A stretch of 64,000 nucleotides of DNA from Cymodocea nodosa (taxonomy: Eukaryota; Streptophyta; Magnoliopsida; Alismatales; Cymodoceaceae), in assembly GCA_036874045.1 (NCBI GenBank), contig CM072338.1:14282501-14346500 (forward strand), read 5' to 3'. The stretch's first letter is position 1, and the number at the start of each line of letters is the position of its first letter. Positions 48,089 to 60,182 of this stretch are shown here, piece after piece. Under the pieces are notes generated by a model. That model made no database searches and had not been told where the DNA came from. It saw only the letters and a program-made list of their open reading frames with translations. The position numbers and the translations under genes are program-made.

Positions 48089-49930
48089 ATTGCAACTACC
48101 ACCAATCATAAAACAATAATAAAACATTGCTGAAAATAAATCTAAAACCAAAAACGTGGTTCATACAAACCAACAGGTACTCAAATGGGAATAGAATTGT
48201 AATGCATCACATTTATTCAAGTGCCCTCCTCCGATGTCATATGGACGTGGGTTCTAGTGAGGGAAATTCCCATCACTTCCCACCTTTATTGGCTATCCTT
48301 GGAAGGCCAAAAGAATGCTAATAACCATTTGAAATCATTCAAAACTAATTACAAATCTGCATCAAGATCTGAAATAGGCACATGCATGCCAAAAACCACA
48401 AATGCATACAACCTTCTCAATACCAAAGCAAACCATGTGCACAATACTTACATATTCACATAAAAACACCATTTGATTGACTAGAAAACAAACTGGCATT
48501 CATTAAATTGCTAATGAAATTAAAGGTCTATAAACTAAAGTTAGTGAAATATTTCCACAAATACACAATATGCAAGCTAAACAACAAGAGCATGCTTGCA
48601 CACAACAAGAGACACAAAACACAATCACATAATACATTTGTACATAACTTGCTCAAACATAACACAAACACAAATACATTTGAACAAGTGATTTCTTCAC
48701 CAAGTTATACCTTGATGCTCTCCTTCAAACTTGTGCAAATGCTCCCACGCCAATGTTATCAGTCCTTTCTTCAAACATCCCAAATGAGGGCTGTCACTTC
48801 CCCATGTTGAAACGCCTAAGGAGAAGGGGGTAGACGCCGGTTACACAAGGTTGCAGGGCTACCGTCCAGTCCTCCTTTGCTCTACCAAGACGTTGCAATT
48901 GCTAGCCCAAAGTCTTTGGTGATTTCAGCACCGTCAACCACCAGAGTTGGGGAGTTGCTTCGCCTTGCTTGAAGGAAAGAAGTGCTCCTCCACGTCTAGC
49001 TTTTGTCCACGCCAAGAAGATGATGGTCGTGAGCCTCCCATGCACGCACCAAGAGAAGAGGAAGGGAGAGGAGTCGAAGTCTAAGCTCTCCTCAAGCTCC
49101 TTCTTGCTACAATGGAGGAGGTAGTTGCCCCTTTGGATGAATGGACGTCGGTTGGAGGTGGAAGAGAAGATTATCCTCGGCTGCAGCTCTCATGTCCTTT
49201 AAATAGGCTAGGTCATGTGAATATTATTCACATGTCCATAACCATAAATAAAGACATCAATTATTTAACTCCCATGAAGGTTGAAGATTCCAAATTGAAT
49301 GAAACTTTGGTCTTCACAATCTTCATAACCTACAAAGAAGTATTTATTTGCTACCAACATACCTTGACACAAAGAAATAAAAACATTTAAATCATCTACT
49401 CATGCAACATTTAAGTTCCTAAACTCAACGTCGTCTCTAATGAATAAATGCATTACATGCATAGAATAATAGAAATAAAAGAGCGGAGAAAGTATACCTG
49501 AATTCAAAGATGGAGCTAATATGAAAATTGACAAATGTACCATTTGTGAAGCATTCATCTTGTTATAGATTTGAACTTGCAACAGCATTTACAACAAAAT
49601 ATAGACGATAGATCTTCTCTTTCCCCATGCTTGCATGTTAGTGCAACTAATATGTATGTGCAATTTCCATTCCTAAAAGCACAACTTGGAACTATTTGCT
49701 CTCTACTTAAACTCGACAATGAGTTCAAGACCAAAGAGACAAACATGACATCAAAATAAATCAAATTCAAGTAGGAGAGGAAGTGCCACAATGGTAATCA
49801 ACCAAAACTTAAAGGTGAGAGACGACAGATCACACAATAGCTAGTGTCAAAGAGCCACTAATCAAAAACTTGTGAACTACAAATCCTCAACATAGACGTG
49901 GATGGTTAGTGCAAATGTGATGGAGGGTTG
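48089..49930. other. No gene; right tandem unit and unclassified repeat
   Basis: 48091-48125 is the right copy of the 37-bp unit. 48800-49180 is richer in GC, with purine-rich and pyrimidine-rich strands alternating, and may be leader or LTR of an unnamed element. No domain is visible in any frame. Confidence 0.4.
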
Positions 49931-49935
49931 AGGTG

Positions 49936-51570
49936 TGATTTGATCATTTTTGGTATCGGTTTTTAATAGAAGTTGCATCAATATTGTTCACTTTTATTGA
50001 TTTATTTAGCGCATAATCGACTTATGGAATTTTAGATTGCATTTAGTTGTTTTTCTTATACGTGGATGAAAAATTGCTCGATTAACGTTGAAGATTATAT
50101 TGACGTGAAGTGTTATTTTACCAATTTGATGTGTGCATGAATGATGTCCGCTTTATTTGATTTAATTGTTAGAAAAGCACTTGGTTATTCATATTTGTTT
50201 CCTATGAATAAAGTTTGATTGAATGGATTACGTGGGCATTGATGTCATTTCACTTTAAGCTCAATTTGACTAAAGTCAAAGAGGCAAAAGAGTAATTTTG
50301 TAGGTTGTTATGGAGCTCAAGAGGGAGTTATTGATCGATGCATGGAAAAAATATAAAAGGGAGAGGAGAAGACAGAGCGAAAAAGAGAGGATCGCACGAA
50401 CATCTAGGGCTTTGGCCTGAGCAGTGCGTGGACGACACGAGCAGACGACGGCTTGAATTAGGCGGCACGATCGGTGGGGTAGTGAGCGATGACAGCACTC
50501 CTTAATCGCGTGGGCATGTGACGGTCGAAGGAGAGGCAACTATGCATTGTAGGTTGGCTGTTTCGTGGCGTCAACAGGTAGCATGCGTCAATCGTCGACA
50601 ATCGGAGGAGTAGACAGAGCAGAAGGCTGCGTTGAGTGAATTGCGGGCGAGTTTGCAGAGTCAGCAAGCTGTTACCATTACACTCGGGTGAGTCGACCAC
50701 TTGGCTGACCCTGTCGATTGGAGACGATCCCTTAGAGGTAAGGCTCTTCTTGATTCATCTTTAGGCATTTGAGGGGAACAGTTGAAGGACTTAATCCGAG
50801 ATTTATTCCATGGATTAAGACACCTCTAGAGTTCCATTTTCAGATGTTGAGAGGAAATTTTGAGAGAGTGACGTGTAGACCTCATTTTCTAAGTTCTTCT
50901 TCATTTTAGTGGAATGTCCATTCGTGTAGCTATTGTAACTGATTGATGTACATATGAACTTGACCTAGTTTACAGTAGTTTTAGAGTGGTTAAATCTCAG
51001 TTGTGACTGTTATTCTTTCATTTGTTCATGGTGTGTGGGCTTGTGACAAGTGTGCACATGTTTTCTTAAATAATTCGATTCAATATTGCAATTATACTTG
51101 AGGAGAGCAATTCAGTGACATTTAATACAGTCAACTAGCTTCACTTGGCAGGGGAATTTGTATAAAACAACATTTCACAAGGGAACTTGACTTGAATTGA
51201 GAATTACTCGAATTAGACATTCACATGTGCTTTGCGGTTTTATATCTTTGTGGATGTTATTGAGATGAATGAATTTACCCTTGGTACACTGTTTCTATTT
51301 GCAATGGCTGTGAATGTACATGTCAAGTGATCAGGTCCATTGCTAATTGACTAAAGATTCAAAGTTTGCAATTGAATGGATGGAAGGAGATATTGTAAGA
51401 TTTAATTCTTGTTGAGATTTGTTACTACAATTGTTTTAAATTCTTAAACGTGATTTAAATCAAATTAGCCAACTATTCCTTGTGTGAAAAATGACCCATA
51501 CTTGCTTGATGTACTTAATTTGTACATCGTGCACTTGCGGTAAAACTAGGGCTTAAAGATTTGTCCACCA
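49936..51570 (+). mobile_element. Solo gypsy-type LTR, 1635 bp, duplication aggtg
   Basis: TGATTTGATC at 49936 is preceded by aggtg (49931-49935), and CCACCA at 51570 is followed by aggtg (51571-51575). A TATA box atataaaaggg lies at about 50350. A GC-rich stretch follows (50390-50730). Near the end, tacatcgtgcacttgcggta is a signature often seen at the 3' end of plant gypsy LTRs. No coding region is attached. The family is inferred from these signals only. Confidence 0.7.
50350..50360 (+). promoter_or_regulatory. LTR TATA box
   Basis: ATATAAAAGGG, followed after about 35 bases by purine-rich and then GC-rich sequence, the usual layout of a plant LTR promoter. Confidence 0.5.
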
Positions 51571-51575
51571 AGGTG

Positions 51576-53599
51576 CGTCACGACGGATACTTATGCATAA
51601 GGAGAAGGAGAGTTCACACCAATTACCAAAGACTTAACGTAAGGACAAAGAGTTCACAAATTTCTAGAGGGTTAATGCTAAGAAACCAAGACTTGTAGCA
51701 TGCTTGTAGGAAAACTTGTATAGTTGTAAATTACAACATGATTATGAAAATAAGAGTCTACGTGTGAAAGACTGCCATAGAAAACAAAACCAAAATGCAC
51801 AAACCCAAAACAAAAGAGGTTTCAAGAAAGAAAAAAAATGCAAGCTCCCCCATACTTACTAAGTATGTTCAAATGAATGAATGACAAGATAAAATAAACA
51901 ATGGAATAGAGAAAGCATACTTACCTTGGAGGTCCACTAACTAAAAAAAATTAACAAACAAATTAAGCTAATATGTAAGTGTTTTTACTATTCATATAAA
52001 ACAATCAAACCACATGTTTTAAATTTATACCGTAAGTGCATTCTTTCAAATACTTGGTGTCCTTAATTTGTCGTGTTTTAATAATTAAAAATAATGCTCA
52101 TCCTATGATTATCACTAGTTTACAACTCTACTATTTTATTAATAAAATCATAAACACAAGGGTAGATCAACAAGAGGTCATTCTAGTGAAAGCATTATAG
52201 TCATGAAGGGAAAGAGACACTTATATTGTATGTGTATTAGAGATTCAAATGAAGTTCTCACGTGACATTTATGTATAATTTTTAGCAACACATTCATCCA
52301 TCTCCCTTAAAATGTACATAAGAATAAGTTGGAAATGTCCTAACACATACGTGAAGGTTTTGGCTCACAAGTAACGAGAACCTCTTCTCGATGATCAGCA
52401 GAGACATACTCGTCATGCATCAACAAATTCTAGGCCTGATTAACTTGAATGAAAGATAATCAAGTCCCCTAAGAGATAGCTTTGGTTTCATAGAGAAATT
52501 CTCGATACTTTTCTCCCAATCAAAAAAACATTCCTACTACACACACACTAGATAAATGAAATTACAGATCTGCACACTTGTCTTTGAAAAATCATAACTA
52601 ATTCAACTCTCATGCTAATGTTGTGAAATCAATGCACATTTGAAGTAGACTCATTATACTATTAAGAAAAATCATAAACGTGACTTCCCTACTAAAAACC
52701 ATCAGGAAGCTAAAGGAAAACTCTGCTAGAAATCTGAAATGTAAAACAAGAGAACTACGTAATCGCAACCCTTAGAACATAAATCAAAAAATCTATATCA
52801 ACCTTTCCTAAAATTCCTAAAACTATGCAGCCTTATTCTACACTGAGGGCTCTTACAAATTGCAGTAAAAAATGAAATAATCTCTACAAAATTACATCTT
52901 ACAACTGGACATATTCAGACCATCATGGAAAATAGAGTAACTTGAACCCACCTACATATTTACACTATATATACATATGTACACCTGAAATCATTCATTT
53001 CCAAAGATGAAATGCATTTATCCACTAAGATTAACTACTAATCTAATAGAAAAACATCTAAAAACATGAACTAACATAACATAAATACAAACAACACAAT
53101 AACACACACATTCACATAAACAAGGAGTACTCATGCAAACACACAACATACTTATATATAAACACAAAATGATCTTCTCCTTCCACATATTGTACCTTAA
53201 GATCAACCAAGAGTCCAGTTGAAATCCACTTGAAGGGATTTTCAAGCCTCCTCCACATAATAACCTTGAGTTGTCACCACCAAGGATGCCACCGAAAAAG
53301 GGAGGTCTTCAAGTGAACCCAACAAGAAGTGTTGGAAGCCTTTTGCTATTGCAAGCTTTTTCACGAGCTGCTGGAATTGAGTCCTGTCCACACACCCTTA
53401 GCACCTAAGTAACACCGAAAAGGAGGGATCATGCAACACGTTCTGAAGTGCAGCACCAACACTCGAGCTCTTCATCTAAGCTTCAACACACGTTCTTATT
53501 AAGTAGGAAACTTATGTAAAGTGTAGAAAACTACATGAAATAAAAGAAGTTAAAGGAAGAGTATGTCATTTGACGTATAGTATCTCTGAACTCAATAGA
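51576..53599. other. No gene; possible polypurine tract
   Basis: On the minus strand 51861-51842 reads tatgggggagcttgc, like the polypurine tract of Athila/Tat gypsies. No gypsy coding sequence is next to it. 53250-53480 is GC-richer, unclassified. Confidence 0.35.
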
Positions 53600-53945
53600 C
53601 AAGCTCATATTGTTTATGTAAATACTATGAAAGTTCATAATATTTACATAAACTAAACGAAGTTAGTTCATTATGTTTAGAGGTTTTTATAATTTATTAG
53701 GTTTGTATTATTTATGTAAATACAATGAACTAATTCCATTTGTTTACTAACTTTATGATTTGTATGATTTGGGTAAACTAAATGAAGTTAGTCTATCATG
53801 TTTATCATTTTCATTTATATAAGGCTCATATTGTTTGTGTAAATACAACAAAATTAATTCATTGTGTTTACTATTTTCATTTACATATGACTTCATGGTA
53901 TTTGTGTAAATACAATAGAATTAGTTTATTGTGTTTACCATATCT
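53600..53945. repeat. Array of GTAAATACAATGAA/TTCATTGTGTTTAC palindromes
   Basis: Five or six copies of an imperfect palindrome of about 33 bases start near 53615, 53718, 53775, 53840 and 53905. Arms GTAAATACAATGAA and TTCATTGTGTTTAC are joined by ctaat or ttaat. Spacers of 25-70 bases are themselves partly alike (ttcatttatataaggctcat). Confidence 0.8.
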
Positions 53946-55359
53946 TGAAGGTGAATAATAGTGATCTAAAAAGCCAAGTCTAAATTGGATGAAGTACCTT
54001 GAGTAAGTTCATTTGGTTTGAACAAACTTCATGACACTTGAGGAATGAATAACTAATTTGAAAATCTGATTTTTATTTTGGATGCATATGAATGCTTGAT
54101 GTTGATTTATGATCTTCTAATATATATATATTCATTCCATGTGAATTATTATGACTTAAATGACTTCATATGTGTATTTGATAAATATATATATGCTATT
54201 ATTAATGTGATTGTCAAGTAAAATTTTAGGAATTTACTTTCGAAGACACATGGGTTTATGTTTAGAAGAAAAAGAAGGAGAAAAAGAAATATTTCAAGGT
54301 TCGCACATTCGTTGAATACAAGTGGATGGAAATCAAATATTTGCAATCAATCATGCACACCGATCATGCCTCTATATTTGCCCCTTCCTTTTATAACTAG
54401 CAACTTCAAATTCATACCAAATCAGTAGCAAATAATGTTATTGAATGATCAAGGTTGATGGATGACCAAAGAAAGAAGAATAAAAAAGAACTCTAGGACA
54501 ACGAAGGGATCTCTCTTTGGCATTCTTGCACTTTTTAACAATTATGCAGCAACTCCACTACACCACCTCCATTCTCACGAGCATAGCAGAGTAGATTTCA
54601 ATCATTCCTCGTGTGTTGAAGTGGCTAGAAATTTGTCATCAGCAAGCAGAATGCAACTGGATAAAAGATCAAAGCGTAGTTTGGCAGACGACACTTGAGC
54701 ATAAGAAAAAAAACCTTGAAAGGTTGTACGACAACTGTAGCTAAGTGCATCTACATCTCCAAATATCATGAGCTACTTGTTGAAGATTATTTGAAGGGCT
54801 CTTGGCATCACCACAATGTGATTTAGGTCTATAAAAACTCGAGTGGAATGATTGTATCTTACTTCTATCTCCTATTTCCATTATAATATCATTGTCCATA
54901 GAATCTATTTTATGTTCGGTTATTATTAAGATTTTACCAAATCATTTATAAGAGAGATACTTTTGCAATCATCGTCTATCTTTACAATGTTATTGTTATG
55001 TTTAATTTTTTAGAGCTATATCGATAGTAATAAAATGTGGTTTGCATCTTAGTTGAGTGTTGTCTCTTTTTATTGGTTTTTGTTGTTAATTCAAGTAGGT
55101 TAATAATTCTTGTTAGTTTTTAACATAAAATGTTTTCTTTTATTTAACAACATATTAACCTAGTAGAATAACTCTTAACATAAATCAACCTAGTTAGTAG
55201 TGAAATCCCATTGTAACTCTTAATTCTTTGTAAATTCAACCTATACTTGTTGGCATACTTCATTGGATGTTGTGTACTTGCAGTTATAAATTTAAAACTT
55301 AATTGCACATCATACAACATGCATGCCCCTAAGAAGTAAATAACAACATCTATTAAAGC
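53946..55359. other. No gene recognised
   Basis: AT-rich with short ORFs only. The plus-strand frame 54462-54698 shows no domain. Confidence 0.45.
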
Positions 55360-55735
55360 TAAGCTCATGATGTAGTGGTCTAGCTAAGAGGGCTCTAAAA
55401 CGACTCAAATAATCAAAGAAAGATTCATTAATATCTTGTTGACACCTACTCAAATCATTGATTAATTTGGTTATTGGGTAAAACTTAGAAAAGAAAATCT
55501 CTTGAAAGTGGGACCAAGATAGAATAGATCTAATCTCTAGGTCATAATTCCAATGTTAAGCTTTTGCCTTTAGAGACATAGAAATAAGAAGAATGTGAAC
55601 CATCTCAAGAGAAAAATTCTGAAATTTAAATTCTAAGCATAACATTATAAATTCTTAGATAAAGTGATGTGGGTCCTCATGTCCTTTAATATGAAATTTA
55701 GGAAGGTAGTGTTGTTGAGAATTAGTTAGCTGTAA
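55360..55735 (-). pseudogene. Ty3-gypsy gag fragment cut by a copia LTR
   Basis: On the minus strand, near 55690: PKFHIKGHEDPHHFI. Near 55500-55370: SWSHFQEIFFSKFYPITKLI, QDINESFFDYLSRFRALLAR and PLHH. This is the N-terminal half of Athila/Tat-type Gag. It ends abruptly at the LTR at 55737, so the copia inserted into it or a deletion joined them. The downstream part of Gag is missing. Confidence 0.7.
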
Positions 55736-56335
55736 TTGTTGGGTTAAGAGGTACAAGTGTGAAGTATGTCACAAGTTGTGCCAACATCAGTAAAAAGTTT
55801 CAATTGAAACATTCTAATAAATAGGTGCCTTTTAGAAGGTTTTGGTTAGAACGTTTTGAAAAGTAGTTAGGTGGGTTTGGATGTCTTCGAAAGGTTACGC
55901 CTGAATGTATCCGAAGACCTGAAGTGGTTTGGATAGTTAAAATGAAAGGTGTCGATTTGCACAAAACTTAAAGGGTGTTCAGAAGGTTTCAACTTAAACC
56001 TTTCAAAATACTTGCTCTTTTGGAGAGTTTCATTGAAAGACCTAGATAAAGTGCTAGACAGCTCTGAGAAATGCAAAAAGTGTTTCTTTGAAAAGTTAAG
56101 GTTGAAAGGCTCTGAAAACACTACAATTTTTAAAAGGTTTTGTTGAAAGGTTTCGAAGACAACTTGCTTTTGATGGGTTCCTATACTATTTAAATGGCTC
56201 TAATGTAATTTAGGTTTTTTTAACCTAAAGTTTGGGTTGGCATATAAGCCTTGATGAGATTGTAAAATATTACGATTAATTATGCTGAAACTCATAGAAA
56301 ATATCAGACTCCTGTGGATATAGGTTGTTGTTGAA

Positions 56336-58025
56336 TGTTAGTATCTATTTTTATACCCTTAATTAGTGTTTAATTGATATAGCATGGAGTGCATTAAGGG
56401 TTTATTACATGAAATTAGTAATATCATGCTTTAGTACGAGAGATGCTATTAAATGATATTTAACCCTTGAACTTAGATTTTAACTCCATATTCACATTTT
56501 TATATGTTGCATTTCATATGGTTTTGCATGTTTAAGGTACTTATGCAAATTTTCCATGCAAGTTTAATAATCAAGAAGCTTTATTTGTCCTTTTATGTAT
56601 TTGACCATAAAGTACATAGGTATTTCTCTTTAGTTGGTGCAAATAGGAGGGATCTAGGGGGGTGGAATGCAATCTCCTCTCACACTCCTATATCTGCAAT
56701 TCCTATTGGGTAAAACATATGCATATGCAGCCCTTGCACTTGGAGGGTTGTCTTTTGCATTCGAGCTACATTAGACAGTGCTAGCAGAACGACAGGCGAT
56801 TAGCTGGGCGGACGGACGTGGTCGGCTAGCGGGCGGAAGTACTTGCTCAAGGGTCGGCGGTTGACGCAGCCGGGTCTTCGGGTAAGCGCACGAGTAGCCC
56901 GCCAGTCGCGACCGGGAGTTGCTGGAGTTGGTGACAGCAGAAACGACGATGGTTGCGGACGGTCGAGGGTCTTCGGGCGTTGGTCTATCGACGCACGCAT
57001 GAAGATCAATGGCTGCCGATCATTTTTTCGGGCGTTGGTCGGTCGACGCAGTCGGGTGTTGGAGCAGCTACTGTAGCAATCTGTGAGGAGGTGAAATGTT
57101 GTGTTCTTTTGCTTTGTAATGGCAGATTAACTTTAGATTTGTGTTGTAAACTTGTTATTCACCTTTCAAACAGTAGAATGAAGACCAGAAAAAATACAAA
57201 AAAAATTTAGTTAAACATTCTTACTAACCTTATTAAGTGTGTTAATGATATTTCTATGTGTTTTTACTTGCTTTTGTTAATGTGATCATTCCTCCTCCTT
57301 AGTTGAATGTTGTTTGGTTTTCCTTGCATCATCATAACTAAGTGCATGCTATTATGAACTAAAAAGGATATTAACGGTAGTGAATAAAATCAATTTAATG
57401 TTACAAGCACAATGATTAAAGGGGGTATTGTTATCTTGCATTTAGTTATGATTTCTATAGGTGGAATAGAACTTACATGTATGTATGTGCTGTTATTTGC
57501 TTGAATTTAGTTTTTCTTAAGATTCCACCATACTTTAGAGTTAAAATCAATAGCATTTCCCAGTATTTCAGATGATATAAAAAAAAATGCTTACATGCTT
57601 GGATTTGGCTTAATTTGCATGCTATTGCTTATATGATTGCATGGTGTATTGAGTTTTTAAGTTGCCATGAGTTTTCTATGCTTTGGGCTTGTTTTTTTTA
57701 GGTGTTTTTAACTTGTGAAGTCCCTATTTTCAACGTGGGAATTCCTCTTGGTGATTTAAACGTGATTGTTGGAGCTTTTCTATGTAAATTAAGGCAATGG
57801 GTGTGTAGCAACTAAAATTGCGAGTTTGATGATTTGTGAATTTTGATGTGACTTTTTGAGTGAATTGAAGAAAGAGTTGGTGAGTGTATTCTCATTACTT
57901 GCTTTGTTGATTTCAAGACCTTTTAAACCAACTAAGTCCCTATGGAGATGACCATGAATGCATACCATATATTATATAAAAGAAAATGTAATTAAAATTG
58001 GGTTACATAAAAATAATGATTACTA
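56336..58025 (+). mobile_element. Insertion inside the copia LTR, gypsy-LTR-like
   Basis: Starts TGTTAGTATC at 56336. Near its end, accaactaagtccctatgga at about 57934 resembles the conserved end of plant gypsy LTRs. Its right edge is uncertain and no target duplication was found. It contains the GC-rich island at 56780-57075. Confidence 0.5.
56780..57075. repeat. GC-rich island with three related units
   Basis: gggtcggcggttgacgcagc (56849), gggcgttggtctatcgacgc (56975) and gggcgttggtcggtcgacgc (57031) are variants of one unit. The stretch is far richer in GC and CpG than its surroundings. Confidence 0.75.
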
Positions 58026-58195
58026 AATCACATAAATTCTTGTGTTCTTATGAGTGAGATTTTCTTCCTTTCTATTCTACTTATAGATTCGATGAGATTA
58101 GAGAGGTAAGCATTCTAGTATCGTGTTTATGAGTAATCCGAAAGGTATGTTCAAAAGCAACAACTAGTATTAGAGTAAAGGTTCGAATTGACACT

Positions 58196-58945
58196 ATGGT
58201 AGACGATAAGAAGCTTAGAATTAAGAAGTTCGATGAAAAAGATTTTGGATACTAGAGGTCTCAGATAGAAGATACTTGTACTAGAAGGATTTTCATCAAC
58301 CTTTGTTCAAAGGAAAATCAGAGAAGGTAGACTAAGAAGAATAGGAGCTACTAGACAAGAAAACACTAAGGCTCATTAAGTTGTCCTTAGCAAGGAACGT
58401 TCACTCAAATATTACCAAAGAAAGAACAATAGCTGACTTGATGAAAGTGTTGTCCAACATGTATGAGAAGTCATTAACCACCAACAAGGTATTTTCCATG
58501 CATAGATTATTTAATCTAAAAATACATGAAAGTAGTAATGTCACAGACCACGTTAATGAGTTAAACACTATATTAAATTAGTTGCATTTGGTAGATATAA
58601 TGTTTAATGATGAAGTTAGGACATTGATTTTATTATCCTCGTTACCAAAAAGTTGGTCTCCTATCGTAACCAGTGTAAGTAATTCACTAAGTCATGACAA
58701 GTTTAAAATGAGTGACATTAGGGATTTAATCTTGAGTGAGGACATTTGTAGAAAAAGTGAATTGTTAGCCTTAACTTCTGCCTTTAGTATTAAAAGTAGA
58801 GGGAGAAGTAAATCAAAGTAATTTAAATATAGTGGAAAGTCAAAGTCCAGAGGTATCGACAATGTGAGGTCAAACATTAAATGTTGGAATTGTGATCAAT
58901 AGGGGCACTTCAAGTCATAGTGCAAGGCTCCCAAGAAAGACAACA
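58196..58945 (+). pseudogene. Copia gag
   Basis: From ATG 58196 one frame reads MVDDKKLRIKKFDEKDFGY. After a stop and a shift, 58381-58821 reads MYEKSLTTNKVFSMHRLFNL, NVTDHVNELNTILN, a stop, then EVRTLILLSSLPKSWSPIVT. The zinc knuckle CWNCDQ, stop, GHFKS, stop, CKAPKK is at 58879-58935. This is ordinary copia Gag with four visible stops. It follows its 5' LTR and primer site directly. Confidence 0.85.
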
Positions 58946-59132
58946 ACGGAAAGGAATCTGAAGGAGTAAGTGTAAATGTTGTCTCCTATGATTTAGATGA
59001 TGTCTTAGTGTGTTGTGTTGATATTTCCATTGACTTATGGGTACTAGATTCAAGGGTTTCATTCTACACTACCTATAAGAAGGATTTGTTACATAATTAT
59101 CGTACAACTCCTATAAAGAAGGTGTATCTCTC
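58946..59132 (+). pseudogene. Copia protease, truncated
   Basis: WVLDSRVSFYTTYKKDLLHNY near 59037-59100 is the retropepsin start. The active-site Gly is Arg (59053-59055). The frame ends near 59132 where minus-strand gypsy sequence begins. Integrase, RT and the 3' LTR of this copia are missing. Confidence 0.75.
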
Positions 59133-59136
59133 TATT

Positions 59137-59700
59137 AGTCCAATTTTTCTTAATAAGATTTACTACTTTCTCGAAAATTAATTTGATTTATTTGTTTGCA
59201 CTTTCTACTTGTCCACTTGTTTGAGAATGATATGAAGTTGCAATTTTGTGATTTACTTCATATTTCTTCATTAAAGCATCAAAACTTCTATTACAGAAAT
59301 AAGTTCCCCTATCACTAATAATAGCTTTAGGTATTTCAAATATAGTAATTCTATTAGTTTTTATAAAATGTATTACTACTTTGTCGTCATTAGTTTTTGT
59401 AAGAATTGTTTTTATTCATTTAGATACATAATCTACACCTAACAATATATAAGTAAACTGATTAGACATAGGAAATGAACCCATAAAATCAATTCTTCGC
59501 ATATCAAAGATCTCGACTTCAACAATAAGATTCAAAGGCATCATATTTCTCTTTGGTATCATTTCTATTTGTTGACATCTTAAACAACTTAAACAGTATT
59601 TGTGAGCATCCTTAAATAATGTTGGCCAATAAAATCCACATTGTAAAACTTTGGCCACAGTTTTTTTTGAACTAAAATGCCTTCCTTATGCTTGGTCATG
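59137..59700 (-). pseudogene. Gypsy integrase
   Basis: Open frame 59658-59416: FYWPTLFKDAHKYCLSCLRC (H2C2 zinc domain), then RRIDFMGSFPMSNQFTYILL and VDYVSK. Further on, with a stop: AIISDRGTYFCNRSFDALMK and SYHSQTSGQVESANK, carrying the second Asp and the Glu of the DDE triad. It breaks off at 59137. Confidence 0.85.
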
Positions 59701-59859
59701 ATAGAAAGATAATATACTATGATATTTAGTTTCTAGGATACACCTCCTTATGATTAAATCATGATATTTTTTAAATAAGTAAGGGTCTTCCCAATAGTAA
59801 TATTTCACTTTCAAAAAGAATAATTTCTTATCTTGTCTATTCCAATCCTTAGGTGTTAA

Positions 59860-60182
59860 TCTTGTAATTAGATAATTAACTATGTTTGCATATTAAGGCA
59901 TTCTTTCTATTGTCATTAATTGTTTGTCAGGAAAATGATCTTTAATATCAATGTTTGATTTTTCTATTTGTAACCTTGACAAATGATCTGCTATTATATT
60001 CTCACATCCTTTTTTATCTTTAATTTCTAGATCAAACTCTTGCAATAATAATATTCACTAGATCAATTTAGACTTAGTTTCTTTCTTTGCTATTAAATGT
60101 TTTAAAGTTGAATGATCTGTATATACTATTACTTTAGTTCCTATTAAGTATGATCTAAATTTTTCTAAGGTAAATACAACAA
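59860..60182 (-). pseudogene. Gypsy RNase H
   Basis: Reads [20 protein letters not shown], two stops, ILLLQEFDLEIKDKKG and NIIADHLSRL. This is the full order of the gypsy RNase H domain between RT and the integrase zinc domain. Confidence 0.8.

Larger units (their letters stand above)
55737..58162 (+). mobile_element. Copia 5' LTR carrying a 1.7-kb insertion
   Basis: TGTTGGGTTAAG to AGCAACA, same family as the solo LTR at 28860. It is followed by ctagtattagagtaaag (58164-58180), a decayed Met primer site, and then gag. Alignment with the other copy holds at 55737-56330 and 58030-58162. Between them lies foreign DNA. Repeated gaaaggtttcaacttaaacc-type palindromes occupy 55790-56150. Confidence 0.85.
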
